Assembly: GCA_963691815.1 (NCBI GenBank)
Contig: OY829662.1
Coordinates: 8,263,748-8,327,747 of the forward strand
Direction of reading: 5' to 3'
From: Echiichthys vipera
Lineage: Eukaryota > Chordata > Actinopteri > Perciformes > Trachinidae
DNA length: 64,000 nt
In this document: one piece after another, positions 22,613-37,948 of the stretch
How positions within the stretch are numbered: position 1 is the first letter of the stretch
How the letters are laid out: every line of letters begins with the position of its first letter
The notes under the pieces: generated by a model
Databases searched by the model: none
Told to the model about the DNA's origin: nothing
Seen by the model: the letters and a program-made list of their open reading frames with translations, nothing else
Program-made: the position numbers and the translations under genes

Positions 22613-22695
22613 TGAGTGTGTAAGTGTATGTGTGTATGTGTGTATGTGTGTATGTGTGTGCGTGCGTGTGTGCGCGCGCGTGCATGTGTGTGTAG
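22613..22695. repeat. Imperfect GT/GTAT/GC array
   Basis: Units of the TGTGTATG kind repeat to about 22,660. A GCGCGCG segment and further GT follow. The alternating purine-pyrimidine pattern is kept throughout. Confidence 0.85.
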
Positions 22696-23100
22696 TTGCT
22701 ACCTGACTATGGTCGCTCTCTTCCCCCCGCAGCCAGTGCACTTTCATACTTCTCTCTTTCTCTCTATTGCAGTGATGGTATATAATAAATTACTATAGAT
22801 AAGTAACTGCTTATAGCCTAAGTTCCCTGTCTGCAGCTTAAACCCTTATGTTTCTAATACAACACATCACTAGTGTGACCACGTGACTGGAACCTCGTAC
22901 AGGAAGTGTTCATTTTCATTTCAAACCTCTATGAGTGTTTTCCAATTTCTCCTCCTACTGTGTTTCCTTTTACAAGATATTTGTGTGCTGTGAGAGTAAA
23001 TTACTAATGATGGGTGACATATGCAATAAACTGATCCTAATACACCTCATGTGTCAACCCAGTTGTACTTTTCTGCAAACCACAGATGCCTTTAATCTCA
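22696..23100. other. Unassigned DNA
   Basis: No gene or assignable repeat was seen between the imperfect GT array and the family A copy. Confidence 0.45.
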
Positions 23101-23215
23101 ACGTGTATTCAAACAAAACCTATTATTTAGGTTTAGGTATAAAAACTACTTGGTTAGGTTTAGGAAAGGGATGAAAGTCGGGTGTGTTTGGCCCAACCAT
23201 CCACCCCAGCCTTGT
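23101..23215 (+). repeat. Dispersed repeat family A, copy 2 (fragment)
   Basis: Carries GGTTTAGGTATAAAAACTAC, TTGGTTAGGTTTAGGAAA and GAAAGTCGGGTGTGTTTGGC, all typical of this fish repeat. It is shorter than the copies at 45.1 and 60.6 kb. Confidence 0.6.
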
Positions 23216-24215
23216 CTATTAGTGGAGTTTTGGGCTCTTCTGCAGCATTTGCTCTAAATGTGTAATATTTATATAGATGGTTTTATACTGAAGTCAGTTG
23301 AAAGTAGGGTGTGCAATGTCACAAAAAAGACTGATTGCTGGGCTGCATAGGTAATGAAATGCTTAAAGGAACAATATCAAAAGTACTGAATAAAAAGTGG
23401 CCCGGGATTGACTCCCCAAGGATCTCACGGACCATTCCCCAACTTGTCAAATAGCTTTGAAATTCATGGACCAGATGGAATCAGTGTATAGACTTTTTCA
23501 GTGTTGGATAAACACAGTCGGTGTGTGAGCGTGGCACTTATGTGACATCCGTGGTCAAGCCGCAGCTTGATACGGATGCATGAGCCACTGACATTCACTT
23601 TCGACTTGTCACTTCATTCTCTGCTATAGATGGCATTACTCAGCTATATCTTTCCATATCTAATAGTGTCTGTTTGCTGCTATATTAATGTTATGAATGC
23701 TAGGTCTCTGAATTGGAATCACCCTGAGCTACCCTTTGAGGAGAAATAAGCTTCAGTATACCAACAGAGTAGTAATCAGTATATTAAAGCTCACCGCTAT
23801 GCACAAATCTGACAAACACACAGCGCAGGGCAGCGTGCATGTAAGAAAGTGAGATTTTGAAGACAGTTACATCTGCATTTGACAAACAAGCCCCTTAGGC
23901 GCAGAGCAGCAGTGATATGATTTCTGTACATCACAGACATGATGATGTTTCAGGTGGAACATTAAAGTGAAATGGCTGGTTTATGGCTGGGGAAGTGTGC
24001 TGTGTGCGAATTTACATGCATATTGCTCTTGCTAAGCGGGTGACTGAGACAGTGTGCGAGGTGGACAAATAGGGATAGAGATACAGTAAAGATATACGTG
24101 CTATGGACACACGTATGGAAACACTTGCACGCAGTTAACACGTCCAAACCATAAAGAATCATGATTGATTCCCACAGTACTGAGAGACTGCCTGCAGCTC
24201 TGAGTCTCAGGACAC

Positions 24216-24218
<3 letters not shown>

Positions 24219-24250
<32 letters not shown>
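24219..24250. repeat. (AC)n microsatellite, short
   Basis: A pure run of 16 units. Confidence 0.93.
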
Positions 24251-24254
<4 letters not shown>

Positions 24255-24481
24255 AGAAGGATGATGAAGCTGCTTTCATCCTATTTGTCCATCCCTGTGT
24301 GTGCTTGTGGTTGTGTGATAATGTGCGTGTACAGTATGTGTGTGTGTTAATGTGGCACAAGGAGGAAGCTGAGAAAATCACATCATTCTCCTTGCAAAGC
24401 CCCGTGGGACGACAATCACAAGGCATTTCAGGAAGTCTTTGAGAAGCAGACTCACCAGGGATCCAGGTGTGTGTGCACGCC

Positions 24482-24484
<3 letters not shown>

Positions 24485-24524
<40 letters not shown>
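24485..24524. repeat. (GT)n microsatellite, short
   Basis: A pure run of 20 units. Confidence 0.93.
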
Positions 24525-24526
<2 letters not shown>

Positions 24527-26164
24527 CAGAGAGAGAGAAAGAATGAGAGTTGTCTGAAAAGCAGGTACACAGGCTAAGGACACATTTGGACTCGGTCACT
24601 TTCTCGGCTTTATTTGCAGGACATTCAAAACTTTACTGAAAGTCAAGTGGCTGGGAAGAAAACAAAATAGCTTGGATGAACTTTTTTCGCATCGGTACAA
24701 AGCTGCTATTGAAGCTTTTTAAAAGATTTAGGGTTGTTTGGTTTTGTATAATAATTCCAACCGAGGTATAAATGCTGTAAAAAAAAAATAGGGATAAAAG
24801 CCTGTTTGTAACCTAATGACTGGGAGAAATCTAAGAGGATATGGAGGATGATAAAAATACATTCTCCTTGAAAAGACACATAACCGTTGGTAAAACATAA
24901 TGAGTCAAATTTGATTCTCGAGAAAGGAATTCCTGCGTTATATTAAATGCATGGTATTAATCAAAATCACTGAGTGGCTTGCATAAAGCGATTCATAAAT
25001 AGCAGGGTTTCTCGACTGGTAAAAATAGAAATGGCTGTGTCTGTATTCTGCTTGCTGCTACGACGGGCACAGTTTCCATCAGTGTGAATCTTAGATACTA
25101 AATATAAACCAGGATTAAGGTTTGGATGATATTCCTATCTCTCCCCAGTGAAGAATGTTTAAAGTGACAACCCCCCCCCCCCCTCACCACCACCCTAAAT
25201 TCTGTCTTATCTCATCCTGTCCTTCCCTCCAGCTTCTTCTCATCATTCCACTTAAACTCTTTCACTAATGAGTTCTTCCTACTCTTCTTTACCACCCTCC
25301 CCTCCCCTCTACCTCTTCGCCTTTTGTTTCAGTTCTTTCTTCCTCTGTGGCTTGCTGACTGCAGCAAACATCATGTACATTACTAATTATGTCCGGCATC
25401 GACATTTGCGTCTCACTTTTGCCATCTCATGACTGCATGTTTGCATTTTGGGCCAGGGGTTAGCAGAGAGAGGAGCAGAAAAGGCTTTCTCTTTGGAATA
25501 ATCAGTCCGGAATAACAGAAGATAATTTGGTGGGATTTTTAATGTGTCGACATCACAGTCAGCAGCTACATATGAACTCTGTGTCTCACAGTCTGATAAA
25601 CACTTGAACACAACTGAGCCATGCAAACACAGAATTAGAGCAACACCAATACATGTCCACGTGCAGTTTCCAGAACACAAGTGCTCGCCATCCAATTCCC
25701 GAAAAAGGAAAATCTTGCAGAAATCTCCAAATGTCAAAGGTTTTTGAACACAAATCACAGCGTGGATTTTTCTATGATGTTCCTCAAGGTTGTGGTGTCT
25801 TGATGTGGTATTTTGGAGAGATGCTGGCCATTATTCATTCATTTTTGAGTGGTAAAAATAGTTTAAATTGGGCACCAAATCTGTGTAACAAATGATATCA
25901 ACCCAAAAACTGCTCCAACAACTTATGATATATTAGTGAATATTGGAAATGGCTTTCATACATTTATATCTTAATATACTAAGCTCTCAAACACATTTAC
26001 GTTTACTTTTTCAATTAATAAATTATGATTATTATGATTATTATTATTGATATTTTTATTTCCTGATTTATGGCTGGAAGACCCTGACACAGTGCTGTAT
26101 CTCACATTCATCTTCAGATTCCCAGCTTTCAGATAACGTGTACTATTTCTGTGTGGCATCTACC

Positions 26165-26986
26165 ATTGACCACATGACAGAAGCTTATTTCTCATAGTCT
26201 GGGAGTCCTTCGTGTGTTTTTTGGCTTTCATGTGTCGCGATAGAAAAAGCCCTGATTGGTGAAGGGCTGCAGTGATGGTTTGCTCTCTAGAACTTTCTCC
26301 CATCTCCCTACTGCATCTCTGGAACTCAGCCACAGTGATTTTTGGGTTGTTCTTTACCTCTCTCACGAATGCTTCTCCCATGATTGCTCAGTTTGGCTAG
26401 ATGGCCAGCTCTAGGAAGATGCCTGTTTGTCACAAACTTCTTCTATTTAAGGATTATGGAGGCCACTGTGCTCTTAGGAAACTTGAAGTTGTACTCAATT
26501 AAAAATTGTGATACATTGTTTCTAGCGGCATCTTAGGATCTAAGATGTAAAATGCTTTTGGAGCCCTCCATCTTGTCATGTTCCTCAAATGTTCCTATTA
26601 CAATTCTGCCCTTACTATAAGCCTGACACAAGTTGGAAGTTCCCAATATCTGATTAAAAGTGAACGCAGCATAACTTTTAATGAGGAGTTAGGATGGCAG
26701 ACCAACTGCTGTCAGCAGTGTCACTAACATGTTGGCATATTGACATCTAGCCCAGGAATGTCGCTGCAGACACAGCTATTGGAATACTCAACAAAACGCC
26801 ATTAGTGCCAGAAGTGCTTTCATTAGTGGTGATCAATCACCATTGTTTTAACTCACTTTTTGATGGATATTAACTTAAAAGACAATTAAATAGAGGAAAA
26901 TCTTATGGAGTATAACTTTAAGCGCAGCAGAATTCTCTCGTTAACCCGGCCTGATCTGTGCCTTGCCTCAATTCCTTCAACCTCAT
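26165..26986 (-). pseudogene. Tc1-like transposase pseudogene, N-terminal half
   Basis: The start (MRLKEL) lies at 26,984-26,986 on the minus strand. After about 60 bases the helix-turn-helix region is interrupted by the 26,482-26,922 insertion. It resumes with SGLFLSRHMKAK-type Tc1 sequence: AFVREVKNNPKITVAEFQR, then EMGESSREQTITAALHQSG, then KDSQTMRNK at the truncated end. In an intact relative this would be the paired-like DNA-binding domain and the linker to the DDE catalytic domain. The catalytic domain is absent here, part of the first helix is deleted, and an in-frame stop follows the SIILK-like segment. It is not functional. Confidence 0.88.
26482..26922 (-). mobile_element. MITE-like insertion within the Tc1 element
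   Basis: The plus-strand left end CTTGAAGTTGTACTCAAT and the reverse complement of the right end, CTTAAAGTTATACTCCAT, match at 15 of 18 positions, so the ends are inverted. Removing it restores the Tc1 transposase frame region, which shows it is a later insertion. Either the CTTNAAG motif is part of the inverted repeat, or it is a target duplication of about 8 bp that gives the same appearance. Part of the body (26,810-26,920) is repeated at 59.4 kb. No coding capacity was seen. The superfamily is unknown, though an 8-bp duplication would fit hAT. Confidence 0.72.
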
Positions 26987-27374
26987 GATTCTCATTCCAT
27001 CTCTCGGACATGCACTGTGAGCTGTAAGGTCTTATGTAGACAGGTAGGTGCCTTTCCTAATCATGGCCAATCAATTTAATCGAACACAGCTGGACTCTAA
27101 TAAAGGGAGTAAAAACATCTCATGGATGATCAGAGGAAATGGACAGCAACTGAGTTAAATATATGAGTTTCACAGCAAAGGTCTGAATCTTTATGGCCAC
27201 GTGATATATTAGTCTGTGTTCTTTAATACATTTTCAAAAACGTTTTTCTGTCAAAATGAGGTGCCGTGTGTACATTAATGAGTAAAAAATCAACATAAAT
27301 AATTTTAGCAAATGGCTGCAAATTAACAAAGAGTAAAAAGTGTAAGGGGGTCTGAATTCTTTTTGTACCCACTG

Positions 27375-29241
27375 TATACACACACTGGAACACACAGTTG
27401 ACACTTACAGGCCTGTTAGTTAAGTGTTAGTCATCAAAAAAGGCTTATCTGATTATATTGATGACGCAGGGACTCATAGGGATCTTTGCTTGTGTGGATC
27501 GATCTGTGTTTGTGTGCGAGTGAAAATGTGTGTTTGTAAGTCAGTGCAGGCATCATGAGTTTGCATACTGAGAAATGTCAAGCTTCTTTACACAACCAAT
27601 TAATGTTGTTCCTGTTTATGCTGAATCCTCTATTTTAAATTATTCTAATACAATTAGTTGCCCTGAGGTTTAAGCTCCCATAGTGATCTGCAGTAGATGC
27701 TGCTGTCATGGGAATTTGTGTTCTGAGCATCAATCTAAAACATTTTGGTTTTTCCAGTCATCACAACTTAAACTGATGCTCCTGCTGTTGGATGAAAACC
27801 TGACATCCAGTGGTGTGTGGCAAGAAAAGGAAACTAAAGAAACTGCAGGAGTGCTGCATATGTCAGCAGGTACTAGATCAACCTCAAATGTGAGCTGCAA
27901 TAATTTAATTATTTGGAAAAACAAAGGTCAAGAGTAGGAAAGTCAATGTGATCTAGCTTGAGTTCCAGATTTCACAAATTTAATTTAAGTCCAATATTTC
28001 GGATGCTATATCCATCACCTTTACTATCTTGTAAAGTTGATCCTCTTTACACAAATGCTGTGTGTGAGCAGGTAAGTGTTAAGCCTTTTTCACATATGAA
28101 CGCTGTGTCAGATGCGTTCTCACTTAATGGGAATGGGAATAATCAGTTTTGGAGCGGGGTGGCGCCTGTGTAGAGCGTGCAGGATGCAGGACATGACATG
28201 ATTACACCGCAGTCACGTAGCTGGTTACCGACAAATGTTCCTGAATCTTGTCTCTCCAATTTCCTTGGACTTCTTTGTGTAAATCACACCTCGGATGTTT
28301 GTTTTCTTCCGGTGTTGACCAAGAAACGTCATCAACACGGCTCGCCGTGAATATACATTGCACAATGAGCAGCTGTATTGACACATGGATTCACTCTGAT
28401 TTTAGACAGAGTACGAAAGAGCTGGCAGGATAAAACACCGTTTGATGTCCAATCCAACTGATTTAAGCTGCCCTACTTACTGCTGTGTAGAATATACTAT
28501 GAGAAATACATATATCTCTTAGCTGTCATAAGATTTGCATCAAAACCCCTACTTTGCTCCCACACTCAATAAAAAAAAAAAGGTGCGAGTCAGCTGCAGC
28601 CGGGTCAATCCAGGATATAATGCAGGAGTGGGGCATTGTGTAATAGCTGCCCCTTTACAGTTTGGCGTGATTTGAGCTCAGACTTGCTTCGAGATTTTCC
28701 ACAGGTCAGAAATCCAGTGAAATTACATGTACTCATCTTCCAAACCGACCTTTGCCTTACACCTTTACATTTCATTTATAATATAAAAATATAAGGAATT
28801 CAGTCTTATTTAACATGAAAAAATATTAGGAATTGAATTGTATTCAACGTGAAACAGGAATTAGCAGTTTGGGGAATGAATGTAGTTCAGAGATCTTTTT
28901 CAACCAACGGTAATAATATGTCAATATCAAGTACAACGTTAGCCTTATGGACTCATTAAGCGTTCATCATTTTAAGAATTGGGAATTTTGTACTCTCATT
29001 AGAGCCACAATATCCCATTTGAGAATTACTGAAATATAAAATAGAGACCGAGTATTGTTTGCGTTTTACTACAACTATCAATAGTTTTCCATGGTCAAAC
29101 AGTCACAACACACACACACCGATGATCATTCATCAGTTTTGTATCCATATCTGCCTTTGTGTCGATGGTTTGTACGTCTCCGGCCCTTTATCCTGTTTGA
29201 CGGAAGAAAAGACTCAACTGGAGCTGATCGGCTGGATGGCC
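27375..29241. other. Unassigned DNA
   Basis: No gene was recognised. A possible diverged direct duplication of about 30 bases lies near 28,795-28,862 (AGGAATT...AACATGAAA then AGGAATT...AACGTGAAA). A GCAG/GTAAGT boundary near 28,070 resembles a splice donor, but has no convincing exon before it. Confidence 0.5.
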
Positions 29242-32679
<3,438 letters not shown>

Positions 32680-32915
32680 AGGAGCAGCATCTGATCAAGA
32701 CGCCACAATGTGGAGGTGCTAAGGGCACATCCAACTGGGAGGAGACCCCAGGGTATACCCAGAACACACTGGAGGTATTACATGTCCCATTATGACCTAG
32801 AAACAGCGCAAGAGCCACAAGGAGGAGCTGGACATTTGGGTTATGCTGCTCCATTCACCGTCATTTCACTCAAGACTCAGATAATTGGCAGAAACAAATG
32901 AATGGATGGATACTT
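32680..32915 (+). mobile_element. Rex3/RTE-like LINE, 3'-terminal fragment
   Basis: One frame reads AHPTGRRPQGIPRTHWRYY, which corresponds to the C-terminal tail of Rex3/RTE-type reverse transcriptases (PTGRRP-G-PRT-W-DY type). At DNA level CCAACTGGGAGGAGACCCCA, CAGAACACACTGGAGG and GGAGCTGGAC follow in the expected order. The copy ends at a GAATGGATGGATA repeat, the kind of GATG tail that closes this LINE. The copy is 5'-truncated and carries deletions, as usual for LINE insertions. It is degenerate and inactive. Confidence 0.88.
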
Positions 32916-33966
32916 CCAAGAGACTATTATGGCCTATCTTTTATGATTTTGCCTCCAAGATAGAAGCTCTGTTCACATTAATTAGTTGTGTCTTGCTGGA
33001 CAGTAAATAGAAGGTTGCTCATCTGATTTCTCTGTCACTGTAGCTTTAGCTATCCACTGCTGACTGGAGAGTGACTGTTGCTGTATCTGCCAGCTGAGGA
33101 GCCCTTGAGCCAGACACTGAACCAAAACTGCTCCAAGGCCACAACGCACTGTGCTCATTAAGAAATGCAAATGCACTGGAAGAGGAGTGTGTCTCAAGGG
33201 GAGAGGTTCTTATTTAATCAAAACTATAAGATTTCACTTGTTTCTTTGTATTGTATTCCTTACAGAAGTGTAATTTGGTTTCCTAGTTGTGATTTAGACC
33301 CATTTCATTCACCAATCTTGAAAAAATAAATGCAGTTGACTTTAAAACGTCTCCAGTGCAGGATTGAGAAGAACAAATAAATGGAAATCCATGTGAAAAT
33401 CCAAATTCAAGTAACCTAGTGTCAAATTCCTACTATAGTAGTCAGAGGTCTTTATCTTGGCTGCATGCGTTGTGCTTGGATTGTGTTGTAACAGTCTTAT
33501 TCATCTCTTGGTTGATCCCTTTATATCCTCACAAGTCACACTGGCGCACTCTCTGCAATACTGAGGATATCACACGGAATATCTTCTAGTCGATCAGGGT
33601 TCATTATCCTATCTTACAAATTCATTATCACACAGCCATGACTCCATGTGACCAGAGGCAGATGTTCACTTACAATATTTCAGCACAAATCGCAGCAAGT
33701 GTAGGGCAAAATCTTCATTAGCAGGCAAATTTATATTTACATCATGAGATACAGTGGTCAGATTTCATTATCAGGGACCCGGCTCTGCTCGGCAGAGGGA
33801 CAGATGCTGCCAACACAGAGACAGCTTTGCGGCGCTAGCCTCCGCTTTCTGGCATGGACATATGTGGGTTGCCGGGGGCTGCGGCTGTCACAGGCTATAG
33901 CTCTTCTCAGAGCTAGCTGATGCGAGCGGATGGGGCCGATGTGATTGGCTGATAAGAACAGAGCTG

Positions 33967-33970
<4 letters not shown>
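32916..33970. other. Unassigned DNA with a CpG-rich patch
   Basis: Ordinary sequence to about 33,770. Positions 33,780-33,945 are GC-rich, with about ten CpG in 165 bases. No gene was seen. Confidence 0.5.

Positions 33971-34056
<86 letters not shown>
33971..34056. repeat. (GT)n microsatellite
   Basis: A pure run of about 43 units. A CTGTGCG edge follows, and then a purine-rich segment to about 34,410. Confidence 0.97.
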
Positions 34057-34057
<1 letters not shown>

Positions 34058-34501
34058 TGTGCGTGTGTGAGAGGGAGGAAGACAGGCAGGTTGGTCAAGG
34101 GCCGGTGTGGATTTTTTACAAACACACTAAAGGCAACCATGAAACCACCAAATGTGAGAGAAAAAAAAGGATGTGAAAAGGCGGATGAGAGTACAAATAA
34201 AGAAGGCGGTGTGATTGCATAGCTCAAGAGAAAGAACAGAAGAATAAAGGAGAAAGAGAAGTGGATGGATGAGAGAGAATAGAGGTGGAAATAAGAAAGG
34301 ATGTATGGTGAGGGACATAGGAGAGGGAAGATTTGATGATGGGAAAAGGAAGGGAATAAAGGAGAGAGCAGGAGGCAAGTAGGAAGGAAGGATGAGGGAA
34401 GAGAGGTTAGCTGGATAAGTGGGGCAGTGCTGCAGCGTGACACATCAGCATTCTAAGCACAACGCTAGTGAGCAGCGCAACAAACGCAGTTTTACCCACA
34501 A
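34057..34501. other. Purine-rich segment
   Basis: The top strand from about 34,140 to 34,410 is dominated by A and G, with little pyrimidine. Minus-strand frames over it are Ser/Leu/Phe/Pro-rich and look like low-complexity translation and not a gene. Confidence 0.6.
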
Positions 34502-34556
34502 TCTCTCTCTCTGTCTCTCTCTCTCTCTCTCATACACACACACACACACACACACA
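34502..34556. repeat. Compound (CT)n-(AC)n microsatellite
   Basis: About 15 CT units with one GT interruption, a short ATA junction, then about 11 AC units. Confidence 0.93.
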
Positions 34557-36535
34557 AGAGAGACAGACATGCATAAAACACAGCATGCATGAAAAATGTT
34601 ATCTCATAAAACACACACAGACACAAGCTTCATGTGTTCCGATAAAAACTACAAATCGCCGGGTCTCATAATCTGCTCCGAAACACAGGCAGACAGACAA
34701 ACACAGACAATACACAGATGACTGATACCAATTTTGGAACTGCCTCAGCAGGAGCACTGCAGAGCTACAGATCCTGGGTGTTCCCTGAAATCTAGCAGCA
34801 TCTCAGACCTCAACAAGGGGATGCTGAAGCAGTCTCTTGTTGCACTGGGAAGCTTATTCCACTCTTCAAAATGTGCTGTTCAGGATTAATTATCTGCATG
34901 CTTGATTGACATCGATCGGCTGGCTGACTGAATCAAGGTTTGATTGATTGGAATGCGCTTTTTCTTTTTTACTTTGATTTAAAAAAGAGAAATTACATCC
35001 ACAGAGGTAGGCAGTAGTGGGTAGCCATTGTCAGTACTTTTTTGTTTTGTTTTGTTTGTTTGGGTTTTGTAATGTGTATTGGAATAAATGTGATATTTCA
35101 ATGACAATTAGACGACAAAACTTCACCCTTTATTGTTTGGGGTAAAATTTAAATCCAAACAAACAATAGAAATGTCTGATTGTGATCACTGCCTGCATGT
35201 CCTAAAAAATGTCAAGCTTTCAAGGTGCTTCTATTGAGTAAATGTAAAAAACAGCAGGTGTTTAGATTTATAGAGCACTTACTAGCTGCTTACTTGGGGA
35301 CCTTCTACACAAGTAAATCAGAATAAAAGCTCAGTCATTACAAAAAAAACCTGACTTATGTGAACAACTCCACAACCATAAATTAACATTAAACCACTCA
35401 GAAGAAAACCGGTATGAACTCCATAGACAGTGTATTAAAGCAAAAAGCAAAGACAAGTCCATCATGCTTAACTAAAGTTACAACGACAGGAATCCGATTT
35501 GTTTTGACTCCCTCCCTGCTACCAAAAAAACTCATGTGAGCCCGAGGGATGACAGGTTTGAAAACTATGTGCAATGAACAAGCCACCTTATGTACGACTC
35601 TTATTTATAAAATATTCAATTATATTCTGATTATGTTTTGGCAGACAGAGAGAGACAGGATTCAATACAGGTTACCTAGTACTGCAGACATTTTAGCTGA
35701 GTTGTGTCCGTGCTGCACTTTAGTACTTAAGGAAAAAAATGTTTGGCAGACAGAAGAGTCTGCTTGTAATTCACTTCCAGTCACTTAAGGGAAAGAATGT
35801 AGACCTCAAATATTGACTATCAACGTTTGGCATGAGAGAGGTTTTTCATATAGCTATTACTAAATAATTGGGAATGAACGGTTCTATCATTAGCAAATGA
35901 GTGTAATTCTTCATTTATATTTCAACGTGATTTAACTGAAAATAATTGACTTGGTATCTGGAAAACTCATAATAAGGTCTCAAACTGCAGAACTGCTAAA
36001 GATCAGCTCTTTGTCTGGTGCATCAGTCACGCATGTAAATGTCAGTGCTTGTGTGTGTGTTTGTGTGTGTGTGTTCCATTTGCACTGTCCGCAGTGCACT
36101 GCCTTTATGGTTCGACGTCTGTCTAAAGCATACTAAATTCACATCAACAGGATGCAACTGAGAGGTCTGAAGTAAAAATATGATAATGAAGAACTTTTCT
36201 GTGCACTCTCAGCAGTGTGCTGCATGTACCTCATTGGAGTGGACTGTACTTTATATGTAAGTAATAGAGAGCCTCTAGTGGTCAACAGGGGTAACTACAC
36301 CCTCATAACAGTCCTTAATACTAATACAGTATACAATAAGTTTACAGTTTGTTTGATGACACTAAACTGCTCAATACACATACAGTATATCCTTCAATGC
36401 AAAACTCCCCTCTACAGTGAACCATTTTTCATTCTGGAAAATGTGCACACAAACACACACAACTACTGTAAAACATAGCACTATCCTCCCCACCTGTGTT
36501 TGTGTGAAGACATGCAGAAGTAAAAGTAAATATGA

Positions 36536-36540
<5 letters not shown>
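34557..36540. other. Unassigned DNA
   Basis: A TTTTG-type patch lies at 35,038-35,070. A short GT run lies at about 36,049-36,074. No gene or mobile element was recognised. Confidence 0.5.
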
Positions 36541-36628
<88 letters not shown>

Positions 36629-36694
36629 TTGCAGGTGTGTGTTTGTGTGTGCGTACGTGCGTGCGTGTGTGTTCGTGTGTGTGTGTGTGTGTGT
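36541..36694. repeat. (GT)n microsatellite with degenerate right half
   Basis: A pure GT run to 36,620. The tail is interrupted by ATAT, TTTGCAG, CGTACGTGCGTGC and TTC. Confidence 0.96.
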
Positions 36695-36796
36695 TCATAC
36701 AATTGTAATTAGGGTGAGTAAAGTGGAGCAACCTTTGATAAGAAAACAAGAGTACGCTGTTTGAAGCAGTGGGCTCGTTGTTAGTGTGTCTAAAAA

Positions 36797-36802
36797 TATA
36801 TA

Positions 36803-36845
<43 letters not shown>
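36797..36845. repeat. (TA)n microsatellite
   Basis: TA units with one TTTC interruption near 36,805. It lies 100 bases right of the GT array. Confidence 0.93.
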
Positions 36846-37801
<956 letters not shown>

Positions 37802-37910
37802 GAGAGTGAGAGAGAGACAGAACATGACCTAGTTAGTTGTGTTCTTGGTCTCTTTAGAACTGTAACACCCACAGCACTTCTGCCTCAATTTAGACTTTAT
37901 TAACAATAAC

Positions 37911-37948
37911 ACACACACATACACACACATACACTCTCTCTCTCTCTC
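37911..37948. repeat. Compound (AC)n-(CT)n microsatellite
   Basis: AC units with ATAC interruptions followed by about 8 CT units. Confidence 0.88.

Larger units (their letters stand above)
23216..26164. other. Unassigned DNA with two short dinucleotide arrays
   Basis: An AC run lies at 24,219-24,250 and a GT run at 24,485-24,524. A 13-base C-run lies at about 25,171-25,183, next to CT-rich sequence (25,190-25,340). A minus-strand frame of 123 codons at 25,387-25,758 is cysteine-rich but matches no family I know. ATT-rich sequence precedes the Tc1 element. Confidence 0.5.
26165..27374 (-). mobile_element. Tc1-like transposon, 5' half, split by an insertion
   Basis: On the minus strand the element begins next to a TA with CAGTGGGTACAAAAAGAATT followed by CAGACCCCCTTACAC, the usual outer end of a large group of fish Tc1-like transposons. 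The untranslated leader typical of that group follows (27,010-27,340). On the plus strand it shows GATGATCAGAGGAAATGGAC, AGGTGCCTTTCCTAATCATG and GTCTGAATC. The N-terminal half of a transposase comes next. The element stops at about 26,165 within the coding part, so the 3' half and second inverted repeat are missing. A 441-bp insertion sits inside it. Confidence 0.88.

Noticed and set aside
28000..28075. Possible exon ending at a GCAG/GTAAGT donor
   Set aside because: The donor is good, but there is no convincing acceptor upstream and the short peptide resembles nothing known.
36541..36845. GT and TA arrays considered as telomere-like or origin sequence
   Set aside because: There is no TTAGGG repeat and no evidence of replication initiation. 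They are ordinary dinucleotide microsatellites.
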